From: Anomaloglossus baeobatrachus
Lineage: Eukaryota; Chordata; Amphibia; Anura; Aromobatidae
DNA: 64,000 nt
Direction of reading: 5' to 3'
Assembly (NCBI RefSeq): GCF_048569485.1
Contig: NC_134357.1
Coordinates: 114,278,244 to 114,342,243 of the forward strand
This document shows positions 1 to 10,440 of the stretch, piece after piece (position 1 is the first letter of the stretch; each line of letters begins with the position of its first letter). A model generated the notes under the pieces. It saw only the letters and a program-made list of their open reading frames with translations, was not told where the DNA came from and did no database searches. Made by a program: the position numbers and the translations under genes.

Positions 1-300
1 AATAGCGGCACACAACACGGAAACTATGGGGCACGTGACAAAGCGGGAGCCTGGTGCCATTGCCGGCACCAGGCCCCCTCCCACCCGAATTTCAACTGTA
101 TCTGCATCTTGGATGCAGATATAGTTGAAAACAATGATGGAAGAGGGAGCCGTCAGCTGATGCTGCCTCCTCCACCATTCTCCCTGAACGTCTGATGTCT
201 CAGGCCATTTATTGCAACCGCTGTGCCAAGCAGTGCAGACCACATGCTGCAGAGACCAGGGCAATGGGGAATGGGGAGAGGTGAGAGCGGTTTTTTTTAA
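1..300. repeat. Interspersed repeat end, related to the right window edge
   Basis: This contains a short stem (59-121 region: caactgtatctgcatc and its complement) followed by caatgatggaagaggg. A similar stem and flank occur at about 63120-63180. It looks like part of one interspersed family, present at both ends of the window, that I cannot name. No coding potential is seen. Confidence 0.35.
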
Positions 301-319
301 TAAATTATTACTTTGTGCA

Positions 320-880
320 GCCAACATACTATGTGGACTACTGTCTTGAAACATCCTGCTACTTGGGGGCCATCATACCATTTGAAGTGCTATATGGGAG
401 CTATAATATTATTTTGAGCGCTATGTGGGGGCCATGATACTATTTTGAGGGCTATTTGGGAGTCATCATCTTATCTAGAGTGTTATGAGGGGGGTATCAT
501 ACTATTTGGGTGTCATCATACTATCTGGAGGACTATGTGGGGTCATTATACTGTTTAGGGGGCTAGGTTGGGTCAGGTTTACTGATTGGCGGGCTGTGTG
601 AGTGCTATTATCAGGTTTGGAGAACTGTGTAATTTGGAGGGTTGTGTGGGGGCCACTATACTGTATAGAGGGCTAAATTAGGACCATTATACTGTTTAGA
701 GAGCTGTGTGCAAGCCACAATACTTTGTGGATGGTTGGGTGGGGCACAATACTCATGGAGGGCCACTATACTGTATGAAAGGCTGTGTTGTGGTCATCAT
801 ACTGTGTTGGGGTGACTGTGGGGTATCATATTTTTGGGGAGTACTGTAGGGTCATCATACTGTGTGTGGAGGGTATTGTG
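320..880. repeat. Degenerate tandem repeat (about 40-bp unit)
   Basis: A diverged unit of the type ctatgtgggggccatcatactgtttgga recurs about a dozen times with variable length. It runs straight into the Tc1 relic, which has no recognisable left part. No gene is seen. Confidence 0.6.
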
Positions 881-1470
881 GAATTCACTCTGGGAGAATT
901 TGGGGGACACATTTGTTGGCATCATACTTTATGGGGGTCATGGTTTGGAGCTGCATAAGTGCTGCCAGCTGTGGGGAGCTACAGAGAACCATGAATTCCA
1001 ACATGTACAGTGACATACTGAAGCAGAGCATGATCCCCTCTCTTCTGATTCCAACACGATAACGACCCCAAAGACATTTCCAAGATGACCACTGCCTTGC
1101 TAAATAAAAACTGAGGGAAAAGGTGCTGGATTGGCCAAGCATGTCACCAGACCTAAACCCTATTGAGCATCTATGGGGTCTCCTCAAACAGAAGGTGGAG
1201 GAGTGAAAGATCTCAAACATCCACCAGGTCTGTGATGTCGTCATGGAGGAGAAAGAGGATTCCAGTGGTTCCTGTGAAGCTCTAGTAAACTCTGTGCCCA
1301 AGAGAGTTAAGGCAGTGCTTCAAGATAATGGTGGCCACACAAAATATTGACACCTTGGACAAAATTTAGCCAGTTTCACATAGGCGTATACTCATATTTG
1401 TTGCCAGCAGTTTTGACATTAATGGCTGTGTGTTGAGTTATTTAGAGAGCACAACACATTTACACTTTTA

Positions 1471-1882
1471 GGCTGGAGTCACACTTGTGAGGATTGCTGC
1501 GCACTGCCCGGACCGGCTGTCGGCTCTCCGGACAGAAGCATATAATAATATAATAATAATATTTATTCATTTATATAGCATTATTAATTCCACAGCGCTT
1601 TGCATACATTGGCAACACTGTCCCCATTGGGGCTCACAATCTAGAGTCCCTATCTGTATGTCTTTGGAGTGTGGGAGGAAACTGGAGACCCGGAGGAAAC
1701 ATACAAACTCCTTGCAGATGTTGTCCTTGGTGGGATTTGAACCCAGGACCCCAGCGCTGCAAGGCTGCAGTGCTAACCAGCTTCATGTATTTCTGTGCAG
1801 CTGACATGCTCCTGTCCGGAAGCAGCCGCCGGCTAGTGCTATGCGATCCTCGCATGACTCACATGCACGTGTGACTCTAACT
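1471..1882. mobile_element. Harbinger-type MITE nested in the Tc1 relic
   Basis: The ends are imperfect inverted repeats (ggctggagtcacac and gtgtgactctaact) flanked on both sides by TTA (1468-1470 and 1883-1885). A 3-bp TTA duplication suits the PIF/Harbinger superfamily. The flanking Tc1 sequence is continuous once this segment is removed. An inner insertion at about 1534-1785 splits its palindrome. Confidence 0.6.
1534..1785. mobile_element. SINE/LINE-tail repeat nested in the MITE
   Basis: This starts with an (ATA)-rich run, then tttatatagcattattaatt, ccacagcgctttgcatac, the block gtgtgggaggaaactggaga, and ends near tgggatttgaacccaggacc and gctgcagtgctaacc. The blocks resemble an interspersed family common in amphibians and fish, related to LINE 3' tails. 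A short second copy lies at 20757-20816. The exact family name is uncertain. Confidence 0.55.
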
Positions 1883-2109
1883 TTATACAAGCTGTACACT
1901 GACTACATTATATCAAAGTATCACATCTTCAGTGTTGTCCCATGGAAAGCTATAATAAAATGTTTACAAAAATTTGAGGGGTGTAGTAACTTTTGTGATA
2001 TACTGTATATATGTGCCCCAAAATGTGACCATAAAAAAAACAAAAAAAAACGGAACATCGCCTCAGAAAACACAGGTGATCTCATCTCCCCATAGCCATC
2101 AATAGAAGT

Positions 2110-4060
2110 TGCACAATTTCTGATGTGAATACACTTAAAACCAGTCACATAAAATATAAAAGTAGCACAAAAATGTGCATCAAAGTGGGCACCAAAAGGT
2201 TGTCATCAAAAGCAAGAAATGCTTTGGGCCACTGATCTCGTGCTGCAGTCACAGATTGTGATGCCTCACATTAAAGGGAACCTGTCATCAGAAATTTAGC
2301 TATAAAGCTAAAAGTTCCCCCCTCTGCAGCTCCTGGGCTGCATTCTAGGAAGCTTCCTATAGTTTTTGTGGCACCTTTTATACCAAAATAAACACTTTGT
2401 AAACTTGTACCTTTTCTTATGCAAATTTCTTAAATCTTCCATGGGGGCGGGCTGCCTGGGGTCCGTTGCTGTTCCTCCTGCAGATTTACGCCGCCCCCGA
2501 ACGCTGAATTTCAAAGCTCAGGACGCCGCCCCTGGGTGCCCGTGGTCCCGCGCATGCGCTGTTCCACTGTAGCGGCGCCGTGCACTGTGTGCACGTCTGA
2601 CCGCTGGTGACGCTTTGCCCGGGCACGAGGTTATGGGCGGCGCTGTGAGTGTCATCAGTAAGTGCCGCCCATAACCTCGTGACCGCACTTTCCCCTATTA
2701 CTCCAGCGTTATGCGCAAGCGCTCGCTGGCCTGATGACTGGACGTCACCTCCTTCCCATCCTGCTCAGCAGCAGGAAATGGATGGGAAGGAGGTGACCTC
2801 CGGTCATCAGGCCAGCGAGCGCTTGCGCATAACGCTGGAGTAATAGGGGAAAGTGCGGTCACGAGGTTATGGGCGGCACTTACTGATGACACTCACAGCG
2901 CCGCCCATAACCTCGTGCCCGCGCAAAGCGTCACCAGCGGTCACACGTGCACACAGTGCACGGCACCGCTACAGTGGAACAGCGCATGCGCGGGACCACG
3001 GGCACCCAGGGGCGGCGTCCTGAGCTTTGAAATTCAGCGTTCGGGGGCGGCGCAAATCTGCAGGAGGAACAGCAACGGACCCCAGGCAGCCCGCCTCCAT
3101 GGAAGATTTAAGAAATTTGCATAAGAAAAGGTACAAGTTTACAAAGTGTTTATTTTGGTATAAAAGGTGCCACAAAAACTATAGGAAGCTTCCTAGAATG
3201 CAGCCCAGGAGCTGCAGAGGGGGGAACTTTTAGCTTTATAGCTAAATTTCTGATGACAGGTTCCCTTTAAATTCAGGTCACTCCAGCCCGGCCCAAGCGG
3301 ATTCTGGGCATCAGAGCTGGCAGCAAAGTGGGCAAATAGTCAAAATTCAGAGATTCAAATAAGTAGCTGGTGCTTTTAAAGGGTTAAATGACTGTGGGCC
3401 ACTGACGTCACACCACTGTTGGACAGATACTGAGGCCTCACATCAAACGCAGGTGTCTCAAGCCTGTCCTAAACTGGTGCAGGTCATCAGAGCCAGCATC
3501 AACGTGGCCAATTATCCAATGTTTACAGGTTTGAACAATGATGTTTATAAAGGGTCAAATAACATCAGGGTTACACAAATAAGGATGCCCTGCATCAAAC
3601 GCCGGTCACTCCAGCCTGGCCCAAATAAGTTCTGGGCATAACAGCTGGCATCAAATTGGGCAGACAGACAAATTTCACAGATCTGAATTAGTTTCTGATA
3701 TTTTTAAAGGGTTAAATGATTTTGGGCCACTGATCTTACATCACTGTTAAGACAGATGCCCCACATCACACGCTGCTCTCTACACCCCGGCCATGCTGGG
3801 TTCTGGGCATCAGAGCTGGCATCAATTTGGGCACACAGAAAATGAGTACAGAGTTGAATAAGTATCTGGTGTTTATAAAGGGATACATATCTTGGGCCAC
3901 TGATCTCACCCCACTGATAGTCAGGGATGCCCCACATCAAGCACGGGTCACTACAGCACGGACCAAGTGGGTTTTGGACACGAGTTGTTTCATTCACAGT
4001 CTCCCTGTGACGGTGCTGTGAGACCAGGGGCTCCGCTATTTAACCCTTTATAAACATTTT
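2110..4060. repeat. Satellite-like array, about 165-170 bp unit, split by a foldback
   Basis: Units share the landmarks gggccactgatctca, cacatcaaacgcaggtcact, gggttctgggcatcagagct and aagggttaaatga. gggccactga recurs near 2227, 3396, 3722 and 3894, which fits a period of about 165-172 bp. The foldback at 2275-3266 was inserted within the unit at the sequence cacattaaattcagg. No coding content is seen. Confidence 0.6.
2275..3266. mobile_element. T2/Kolobok-like foldback MITE, copy 1
   Basis: This 992-bp element is almost entirely a palindrome, with arms of nearly 490 bp. It begins AGGGAACCTGTCATCAG, ends in the complement, and is flanked by TTAA on both sides (2271-2274, 3267-3270). TTAA duplication with TTAAAGG ends is the signature of the Xenopus T2 MITE/Kolobok group. 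Each arm carries a GCGCATGCGC palindrome (2550-2559, 2982-2991). There is no transposase. The arms are nearly identical, so a transcript could form a very long hairpin. Confidence 0.8.
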
Positions 4061-4179
4061 ACTTATTCAAACCTGTGAAATTTGCCTGTCTGCCCACTGT
4101 ACTGCCAGCTCTGTTGCCCACAACCCATGTGGGCTGGATCCTACAGGGCCTATCTGTGTAATGATGCTGGAGAGCAATG

Positions 4180-5765
4180 ATCCACAGTCATTTAACCCTT
4201 TGCTGTGTACTGGTGGAGAGCAGTGACCCAGTCATTTAAACCTTTGCTGTGTACTGGTGGTGGTGAGACCAGTGGCGCAGTCATTTAACCCTTTGCTGTG
4301 TACTGGTGGTGAGAGCAGTGACCCAGTCGTTTAACCCTTTGCTGTGTACTGGTGGTAAGAGCAGTGACCCAGTCATTTAACCCTTTGCTGTGTACTGGTG
4401 GTGAGAGCAGTGACCCAGTCATTTAACCCTTTGCTGTGTACTGGTGGTGAGAGCAGTGACCCAGTCATTTAACCCTTTGCTGTGTACTGGTGGTAAGAGC
4501 AGTGACCCAGTCATTTAACCCTTTGCTGTGTACTGGTGGTAAGAGCAGTGACCCAGTCATTTAACCCTCTGCTGTGTATACTGGTGGTGAGAGGAGTGGC
4601 ACAGTCATTTAACCCTATGCTGTGTATACTGGTGGTGAGAGCAGTGGCACAGTCATTTAACCCTATGCTGTGTATACTGGTGGTGAGAGCAGTGGCACAG
4701 TCATTTAACCCTATGCTGTGTATACTGGTGGTGAGAGCAGTGACCCAGTCATTTAACCCTTTGCTGTGTACTGGTGGTAAGAGCAGTGACCCAGTCATTT
4801 AACCCTCTGCTGTGTATACTGGTGGTGAGAGCAGTGGCACAGTCATTTAACCCTATGCTGTGTATACTGGTGGTAAGAGCAGTGACCCAGTCATTTAACC
4901 CTATGCTGTGTATACTGGTGGTGAGAGCAGTGGCACAGTCATTTAACCCTATGCTGTGTATACTGGTGGTAAGAGCAGTGACCCAGTCATTTAACCCTAT
5001 GCTGTGTATACTGGTGGTAAGAGCAGTGACCCAGTCATTTAACCCTTTGCTGTGTATACTGGTGGTAAGAGCAGTGACCCAGTCATTTAACTCTATGCTG
5101 TGTATACTGGTGGTGAGAGCAGTGGCACAGTCATTTAACTCTATGCTGTGTATACTGGTGGTAAGAGCAGTGGCACAGTCATTTAACCCTATGCTGTGTA
5201 TACTGGTGGTAAGAGCAGTGACCCAGTCATTTAACCCTATGCTGTGTATACTGGTGGTGAGAGCAGTGGCACAGTCATTTAACCCTATGCTGTGTATACT
5301 GGTGGTAAGAGCAGTGACCCAGTCATTTAACCCTATGCTGTGTATACTGGTGGTGAGAGCAGTGGCACAGTCATTTAACCCTATGCTGTGTATACTGGTG
5401 GTAAGAGCAGTGACCCAGTCATTTAACCCTTTGCTGTGTATACTGGTGGTAAGAGCAGTGACCCAGTCATTTAACTCTATGCTGTGTATACTGGTGGTGA
5501 GAGCAGTGGCACAGTCATTTAACCCTATGCTGTGTATACTGGTGGTGAGAGCAGTGGCACAGTCATTTAACCCTTTGCTGTGTACTGGTGGTAAGAGCAG
5601 TGGCACAGTCATTTAACCCTATGCTGTGTATACTGGTGGTGAGAGCAGTGGCACAGTCATTTAACCCTATGCTGTGTATACTGGTGGTGAGAGCAGTGGC
5701 ACAGTCATTTAACCCTTTGCTGTGTACTGGTGGTGAGCAGTGGGGCAGTCATTTAACCCTTTGCA
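4180..5765. repeat. 46/48-bp minisatellite upstream of SIRT1
   Basis: About 33 tandem units fall into two length classes: 46 bp with gctgtgtactgg and 48 bp with gctgtgtatactgg. Two sub-variants also mix (gcagtgacccagtca and gcagtggcacagtca). The 48-bp units keep frame, which produces long but meaningless open frames on both strands. Unit variants repeat with a period of about eight units in the central part. It ends about 465 bp before the SIRT1 ATG. Confidence 0.9.
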
Positions 5766-6125
5766 GATATCCTTCGGTGTCTTCACCTCAGAGCTCCTCA
5801 GTATATTTTATAATTGTGATTATTTATCCTATTATTAAACTTATTTAAAAAAATAAATTGGGAAATAAGGACCTTCGGAGTAAGGAGCCCTGCTCAGCCC
5901 CGGGCAGCACCTGCTGTCACTTGTCGCAGACATTCCCTGTGATCACGTGATGCACGCTGTATCCCGGCCCCTGTGGCTGCGGCAGCAGAGCAGGGCTCCC
6001 TGAGGCTCGGCCGGTGTGCTGCCGTCAGTGAGGAGCTGCCGGTACCGGCCCCTGCCCCGCTCGCCCCCCGCCCTCCTCTCTGCGGCGCTTGCCCCGTTAC
6101 ACCTTCCACGTGATGAAGTTTGTTA

Positions 6126-6137
6126 TTGTTTACGTCA
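6126..6137 (+). promoter_or_regulatory. Overlapping FOXO-type and CRE-type motifs
   Basis: TTGTTTAC (6126-6133) is the reverse complement of the forkhead/FOXO core GTAAACAA. TTACGTCA (6130-6137) is a CRE variant. They share four bases and lie about 100 bases before the start codon, near an inverted CCAAT box and an E-box. Function is inferred from motif identity only. Confidence 0.5.
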
Positions 6138-6169
6138 CGAGGAGAGGCTGCCATTGGTGGAAGACGCGT

Positions 6170-6175
6170 CACGTG
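6170..6175 (+). promoter_or_regulatory. CACGTG E-box nearest the SIRT1 ATG
   Basis: This palindromic CACGTG lies 55 bases before the start codon. Identical hexamers lie at 6107-6112 and 5944-5949. The hexamer is the site of Myc/Max, USF and CLOCK/BMAL1-type bHLH factors. Three copies within about 230 bases is more than expected by chance in GC-rich DNA, but use is unproven. Confidence 0.5.
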
Positions 6176-6230
6176 GGCGGCCGTCTCCCGCAGCTCCTGC
6201 TGGGCGCCTCCTACTTGAGGCTGTGGGAAG

Positions 6231-6555
6231 ATGGCGGACGCGGCTCGGCTGGGCTGTTACTCGTCCAGTTCTATCTTCGCGCTACCAAAAGAAAACGGCG
6301 AGCCCGTCGCCAAGAAGCCGCGGATAGAGGCGGCTCATGACGGGCAGCCGGTACCGGGCGAGAGCGAAGCGGCATCAGAACTGTCGTCCGCTCCTTCCAG
6401 CCTACAAGACGGAGAGGCCTCCGCCGAGAGAGCGGCCGGGCTGAGGGCGCACAATAGCGCGGCGCTTCCGGGCCTGCTGGGGATGGACGTGGCCGAGGAC
6501 CGGGAGGAGCTGCACAATGGAGGAGGTCCGGCCGGGCAGAGCGCGCACTGTGCGG
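6231..6555 (+). CDS. SIRT1: SIRT1 exon 1 (N-terminal 108 codons)
   Basis: The start is the ATG in a good Kozak context (gggaagATGG) just after the CpG-rich promoter. The exon encodes MADAARLGCYSSSS..., a low-complexity N-terminus rich in Ala, Glu and Gly, with a basic AKKPR patch resembling the first SIRT1 nuclear localisation signal. The donor is G|gtgagt, leaving one base of the next codon. The frame remains open past the donor for about 33 codons, but that tail does not resemble SIRT1. This exon is much shorter than its mammalian counterpart and lacks the long acidic and polyalanine tracts, as expected for the least conserved part of the protein. The alignment to SIRT1 rests mainly on exons 2-7 downstream. 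Confidence 0.85.
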
Positions 6556-7232
6556 GTGAGTCATCACCACCGGAAGGCACTGCAGACACATCGGCCGATG
6601 TGATCGCATGCGATATTCTGCCGACTGTCTTGAAAGGTCTATTTTTTTGTCTTTGATTTGCTTGAATGAATGTCTGTATGAACTCTTCATCCTGCATATA
6701 GTGATGTCCTGGGAATATATGTAACTTATTTCAGTGTTTTCTCATGAGATCATGCAATTGAGAGGATCATCTCTTACCCTCCCTGCGTCAGGGAATTAGA
6801 CAAGTTTGGTTTCCTCAGATTTGTCCCATCAGTGTGGGTGACGCTGGCCCCATCCATACCCTGAGGACCAAGTGCGACAACGTTCGACCAGCCAGACCCT
6901 GCGGTCACATTGCTTTGTCCAGTGGATTTCTAAAATGTCACTGCTGAAGGGAAGGTCCAGAGAACTCATTTATTTTATAAAGTTTGGAATGTTATAAAAA
7001 AAAAAAGTCCCAGTTTACAAATTCAGTCCTTTACCGGTCTCTGTAGCCTGATCTTTGCTGTTTCTATATGGAGATGTGACCGCTGTGGCCAAACCATGTC
7101 TGCCTCCAAAATATCATCTCTGGCACACTTGCATTATCTCGGGGGATCAGAAGTTAGTGGGTGTGACCAGCCTAGTTGGTGGGTGTGATGCCCTCCTTGG
7201 TGGGCATGGCTGGCGTTTCCTTCTGCGCGCTT
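6556..7232. other. Start of SIRT1 intron 1, no feature recognised
   Basis: This is ordinary intronic sequence after the exon 1 donor. I see no gene, no RNA and no clear repeat boundary. Confidence 0.6.
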
Positions 7233-7867
7233 AAGGCTACATTCACACTTCCGTTGGTTTGCATCAGTCACAATCCGTCGCCTTGAGGGATTACGGTATC
7301 CTGCAACATATTTTGCAGGAATCTGTTTTTTTTTTTGGGGGGGGGTTTTCGCGCCCCCCCCCCCCCCACCTAGACTTCTATTAGCGACGGATTGTGACTG
7401 ATGGCCTTGCCTTGCATCCGCTGTCGTGACGGATCAGTCATTTACTGACTGACCGTCAGGTGGGAGCAACGCTGAATGTAACTTTTTTTTGGGGCGGTAA
7501 AAAAACGCACTCCACAGGTATCCATCGTAATCCGTCAAGAGCTATAATGGATGTCTATGGTGCTGGATTCTGCCGTAACCCGTCACATGACGGAATCCAG
7601 CGCTGGATTCCGTCATGCTCTACTGAGCATGCTCACTATGTTTAGCACAACCATTGGGCTGTCCCAAACACAAACATATCACGATGGATTCGTCAAAAAA
7701 CACACACAGCGGATGTAACTGACTGGACAGATCAGTTTTTTCACAGGATGCCTGTGTACAGAATCCTGTGAAATAACACATACAGATGTGTTTTTTAATG
7801 TCAGTTGACATCTAAAAAACGACGGATCTGACAGATTTAAAACAACGGAAGTGTGAATGTAGCCTTA
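7233..7867. mobile_element. Palindromic MITE (aaggctacattcacac ends)
   Basis: The ends aaggctacattcacacttcc and the complement ggaagtgtgaatgtagcctt form terminal inverted repeats, and inner blocks (gtcacaatccgtcg and its complement) also pair. It is about 635 bp, without coding potential. A G-run/C-run tract lies at 7328-7370. It is closely related to the next MITE. Confidence 0.65.
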
Positions 7868-8023
7868 CTTGCTTAGTGAGTGACCTTTGACTCGGCATTT
7901 TCCTTTGCCTGACTAAGCCCCGTCGTCCTGACCAACTCCATACCTCACCAACACTGCAAACAAGCGTGCCACGATAAATGACCGGTCTGCCGTGGTGCGC
8001 AGGAGACCCTAGACTGTGCCCGC

Positions 8024-8790
8024 TTAGGCTAGCTTCTAATTTCCGTCAATTTGTATCAGTCACAATCCGCAGCTCTGGTAAACAACGGAATCTGTTTGGA
8101 GGATTCCGTTGTTCCCATATACTTGTATGAGTGGCGGATTGTGACTGATGACGCTGCATTGCATCCTCCGCCCGATTGATTAGTCGTGGCCGTCGGGCTG
8201 CAGGAATGCAGAATGTAATGTTTTTTGAGCAGCGGAATCCTTAGGATTTCGCTGCTCATGCTCTCTCTGGCTCCCTGCACACGTAACCAGGGTACACATT
8301 GGGTTACTAAGCAAAGCGCTTTGTTTAGTAACCCAGTTACCCGATTATTTACCCTGGCTACGTGTGCAGGGAGCCCGACACTTCCCCCGCTCTGCTCCGC
8401 CCCCTCCCGCACTCCGCATGTACACTCACACTCGCCTGTCCCCAGCCATGCAGTCCCCGGCACTGATGTCCTCAGCGCCATGACCCCGCTCGGCTCCCCG
8501 CACTCCGCCTCCCGCACACAATCTCGGCGGCCGAACGATCAGCTGATCACCCGGCGGCCGGCTGCTGTGAGCGATCAGCCGATAGCTCTCATTAGCCGGC
8601 CGCCGGGAGATCCTGTTTGCTCTCAAAAGCCGGCCGGCTATTGTGAACGATCAGCTGATCGTTCTCTCTTTTACAACGGAGTCCGACAATGAATTCGACT
8701 TCTTGTCATTCTTGTACAACGCATCAGTCACAAGCGTCAAGCAACGCATGTGACTGATGCAAAACAACGGAAATGTGAACCTAGCCTTAG
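8024..8790. mobile_element. Palindromic MITE, sister of the previous one
   Basis: The ends are taggctagcttctaatttcc and the complementary ggaaatgtgaacctagcctta. The internal atcagtcacaatccgcag block also matches the sister element at 7233. Inner GC-rich arms contain gatcagctgatc-type palindromes. No protein is supported. Confidence 0.6.
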
Positions 8791-9272
8791 CTGCTCATGC
8801 ACACTCACTCTAGACACTGCAAGGAAAGTACACCCACTAACGACAGAGGTGGCAAACCTGACAAGCAGTGTACTGCAAGCAGGCAACAGCGGCATGCAGG
8901 TGACTGGATACGACAACCAATGATAAGCAAGCTGTGTCCACGATATAGCACACGGAAGGAAAACACAGGACCATGCCCACAAAGGTGGGCATGCCTGACC
9001 AAGTAAGCCGTAGACTTCCACTAACTTTCAGTCCAATACCGCAACTCTGGGGCTCAAAATTGGGAAGTTGAAGGATACTCCATCTTATTACACCATTTAA
9101 TAAAAAAAAAAAGGGGTCTTGACAGATGGTGGGCTACAATGGCTGGTGCAACCCAAGGGGCACATTTCTGTATCCTGTACAGTACGAAGCAGCTTAAAGT
9201 AAAGGCTGGAGTGTCAGCAAATCATTGTGGATGATAAATATGGTGAGTGTAGACTGTGTTCAAATGTTGCTT
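8791..9272. other. Intron 1 stretch without recognised gene
   Basis: This is mixed intronic sequence with an A-run at 9103-9113. I recognise nothing coding or structural. Confidence 0.5.
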
Positions 9273-10147
9273 TTTTTTCTGCAGGCAAAACCTGCTCTCT
9301 TGGCAGTAAATGGACGCTTACAAAAGGCAGGTTTCGCTGTTTACAGGTGAGAAGTGTGCAGTGACGTCCAGGAGGTATAAGAGGAGAACTCCGGCACACT
9401 ACTCCCAATAAAGAGAACACTCAGAAAAAAGTCTTAAATCAATTCCAATTATTTTTCAAAATTTGCATAGAAAAAAACTGTCCTTATGAGCAAATGTTTC
9501 GACCGTATCCGGTCTTCCTCAATCAGGACTTATCTTAGTGCAGGGCGTACTGATGGATATGTACTCAGAAATGCAGCACAATTGATGCAGGAACATAAAG
9601 GTAGTGAGTAAAGGGTGTAATTTCCACTGGTATATGGCGCCAATGTTCCTGAGGTCAATATCACCCCTGGCTATGGGGATGCAGAATAATCGTTACCGGA
9701 GTACAGGGTATGTAAATTAAGGCGTAATTCCACTGCCATAAGGAAAGAGTAGTCAGAACGGGTGTCAGCATAAGGGGATTCCACTAGTTTAAGTCCATTC
9801 AGGTCAGGGTAAGGTACTGTGGCGGATATTTTGAGGTAGCCAGCGCGATTAATTCACAGTCGTGATTGTCAGGCGTCCATAGGTACCCAGACTAAAAAGT
9901 GGTAAGTATGTCAGGGATATGAGCCCTACAGGTATATGGCTCCAGTGCTCCTGAAATCAATAACCCTTCTGGTTATGGGAAAGAAGTCCCGACGGGCATA
10001 AGGCATAACGTGCTGTGTGCAAAGGAATGGGTTCCTGGGGACTTTTTTCTGCAGGCAAAACCTGCTCTCTTGGCAGTAAATGGACGCTTACAAAAGGCAG
10101 GTTTCGCTTTTTACAGGTGAGAGGTGTGCAGTGACGTCCAGGAGGTA
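9273..10147. repeat. Two 105-bp direct repeats bounding 665 bp
   Basis: 9273-9377 and 10043-10147 are identical except for two bases. Each contains a pyrimidine tract with ctgcag, 62 bases and acag|gtgaga, which looks like an internal exon with both splice sites. The sequence between holds blocks such as gtttcgaccgtatccggtct, typical of an anuran interspersed repeat. This may be a duplication, a short terminal-repeat element or an insertion into a repeated unit. No function can be assigned. Confidence 0.55.
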
Positions 10148-10440
10148 ATCAAAGTTCCCAATGAACTCTGATGAACCCATGAAGTCACCTTGGTGACACC
10201 CGCTGTAGCGCCTGTCATCAGGTTGTGAACAGATTTCATTGGCAAATCCGATGACCTCCTGGACGTCACTGCACACACACTGCTTGCTGAATACTCACCT
10301 GTCCCCGTGGTGCTGTACCAGCGCTGTCCTCGCAATGCTTCGGCTTCCAGCTCCTCAGTGCGGTGAAGAATCAATGAATATAATGAGCGGCGTTCAGAAG
10401 CTGGAGGCAGCAGAGCCGAAGACAGCAGCGCTGGATACAG
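10110..10440. repeat. Short foldbacks in intron 1
   Basis: Two inverted-repeat pairs are seen. gtgcagtgacgtccaggagg (10125-10146) pairs with its complement near 10252-10275. The tcttcggctc/ctccag block near 10340 pairs with ctggaggcagcagagccgaa near 10400. They are probably ends of interspersed non-autonomous elements. Confidence 0.45.

Larger units (their letters stand above)
900..2005 (+). mobile_element. Tc1/mariner relic, 3' part, with nested inserts
   Basis: The + strand encodes a decayed C-terminal piece of a Tc1 transposase: MVWSCISAASCGEL, MYSDILKQSMIPSL, then [20 protein letters not shown] with the DPNPIE-like catalytic Glu block, interrupted by in-frame stops and a frame change near 1061. 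The terminal part follows (ttgttgccagcagttt, then after an insertion the segment 1883-2005 ending gtgatatactg before TA). The left half is absent. It belongs to a different Tc1 family from the one at 26099. A palindromic MITE sits at 1471-1882 inside its right end. Confidence 0.75.
5880..6230 (+). promoter_or_regulatory. SIRT1: SIRT1 CpG-rich promoter and 5' leader
   Basis: This is a GC- and CpG-rich stretch directly before the SIRT1 ATG with no TATA box, as usual for a housekeeping promoter. Visible motifs are three CACGTG E-boxes (5944-5949, 6107-6112, 6170-6175), an inverted CCAAT box (ATTGG, 6153-6157) and a TTGTTTAC/TTACGTCA composite at 6126-6137. The transcription start cannot be fixed from sequence. 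Mammalian SIRT1 promoters are known to respond to FOXO, CREB and Myc-type factors, but binding here is an inference. Confidence 0.75.

Noticed and set aside
4511-5616. Long open frames of about 280 codons on both strands
   Set aside because: They come from 48-bp tandem units, a multiple of three. The predicted peptides are pure unit repeats and there is no start context or homology.
4180-5765. Possible CRISPR-like direct repeats
   Set aside because: The units are contiguous with no unique spacers, and the setting is a vertebrate gene. It is a minisatellite; the same applies to 27240-28200.
6231-6656. A 141-codon SIRT1 first exon reading through the donor
   Set aside because: The part after 6555 has no SIRT1 likeness and a strong gtgagt donor lies at 6556; exon 2 joins in phase.
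7328-7370. G-quadruplex regulatory element
   Set aside because: A T-run, G-run and C-run lie side by side inside a MITE. It is more simply a low-complexity tract or hairpin loop than a regulatory site.
9273-9377. A genuine SIRT1 cassette exon
   Set aside because: It would put exon 2 out of frame and recurs 770 bp downstream within repeat-like sequence; kept only as a low-interest finding.
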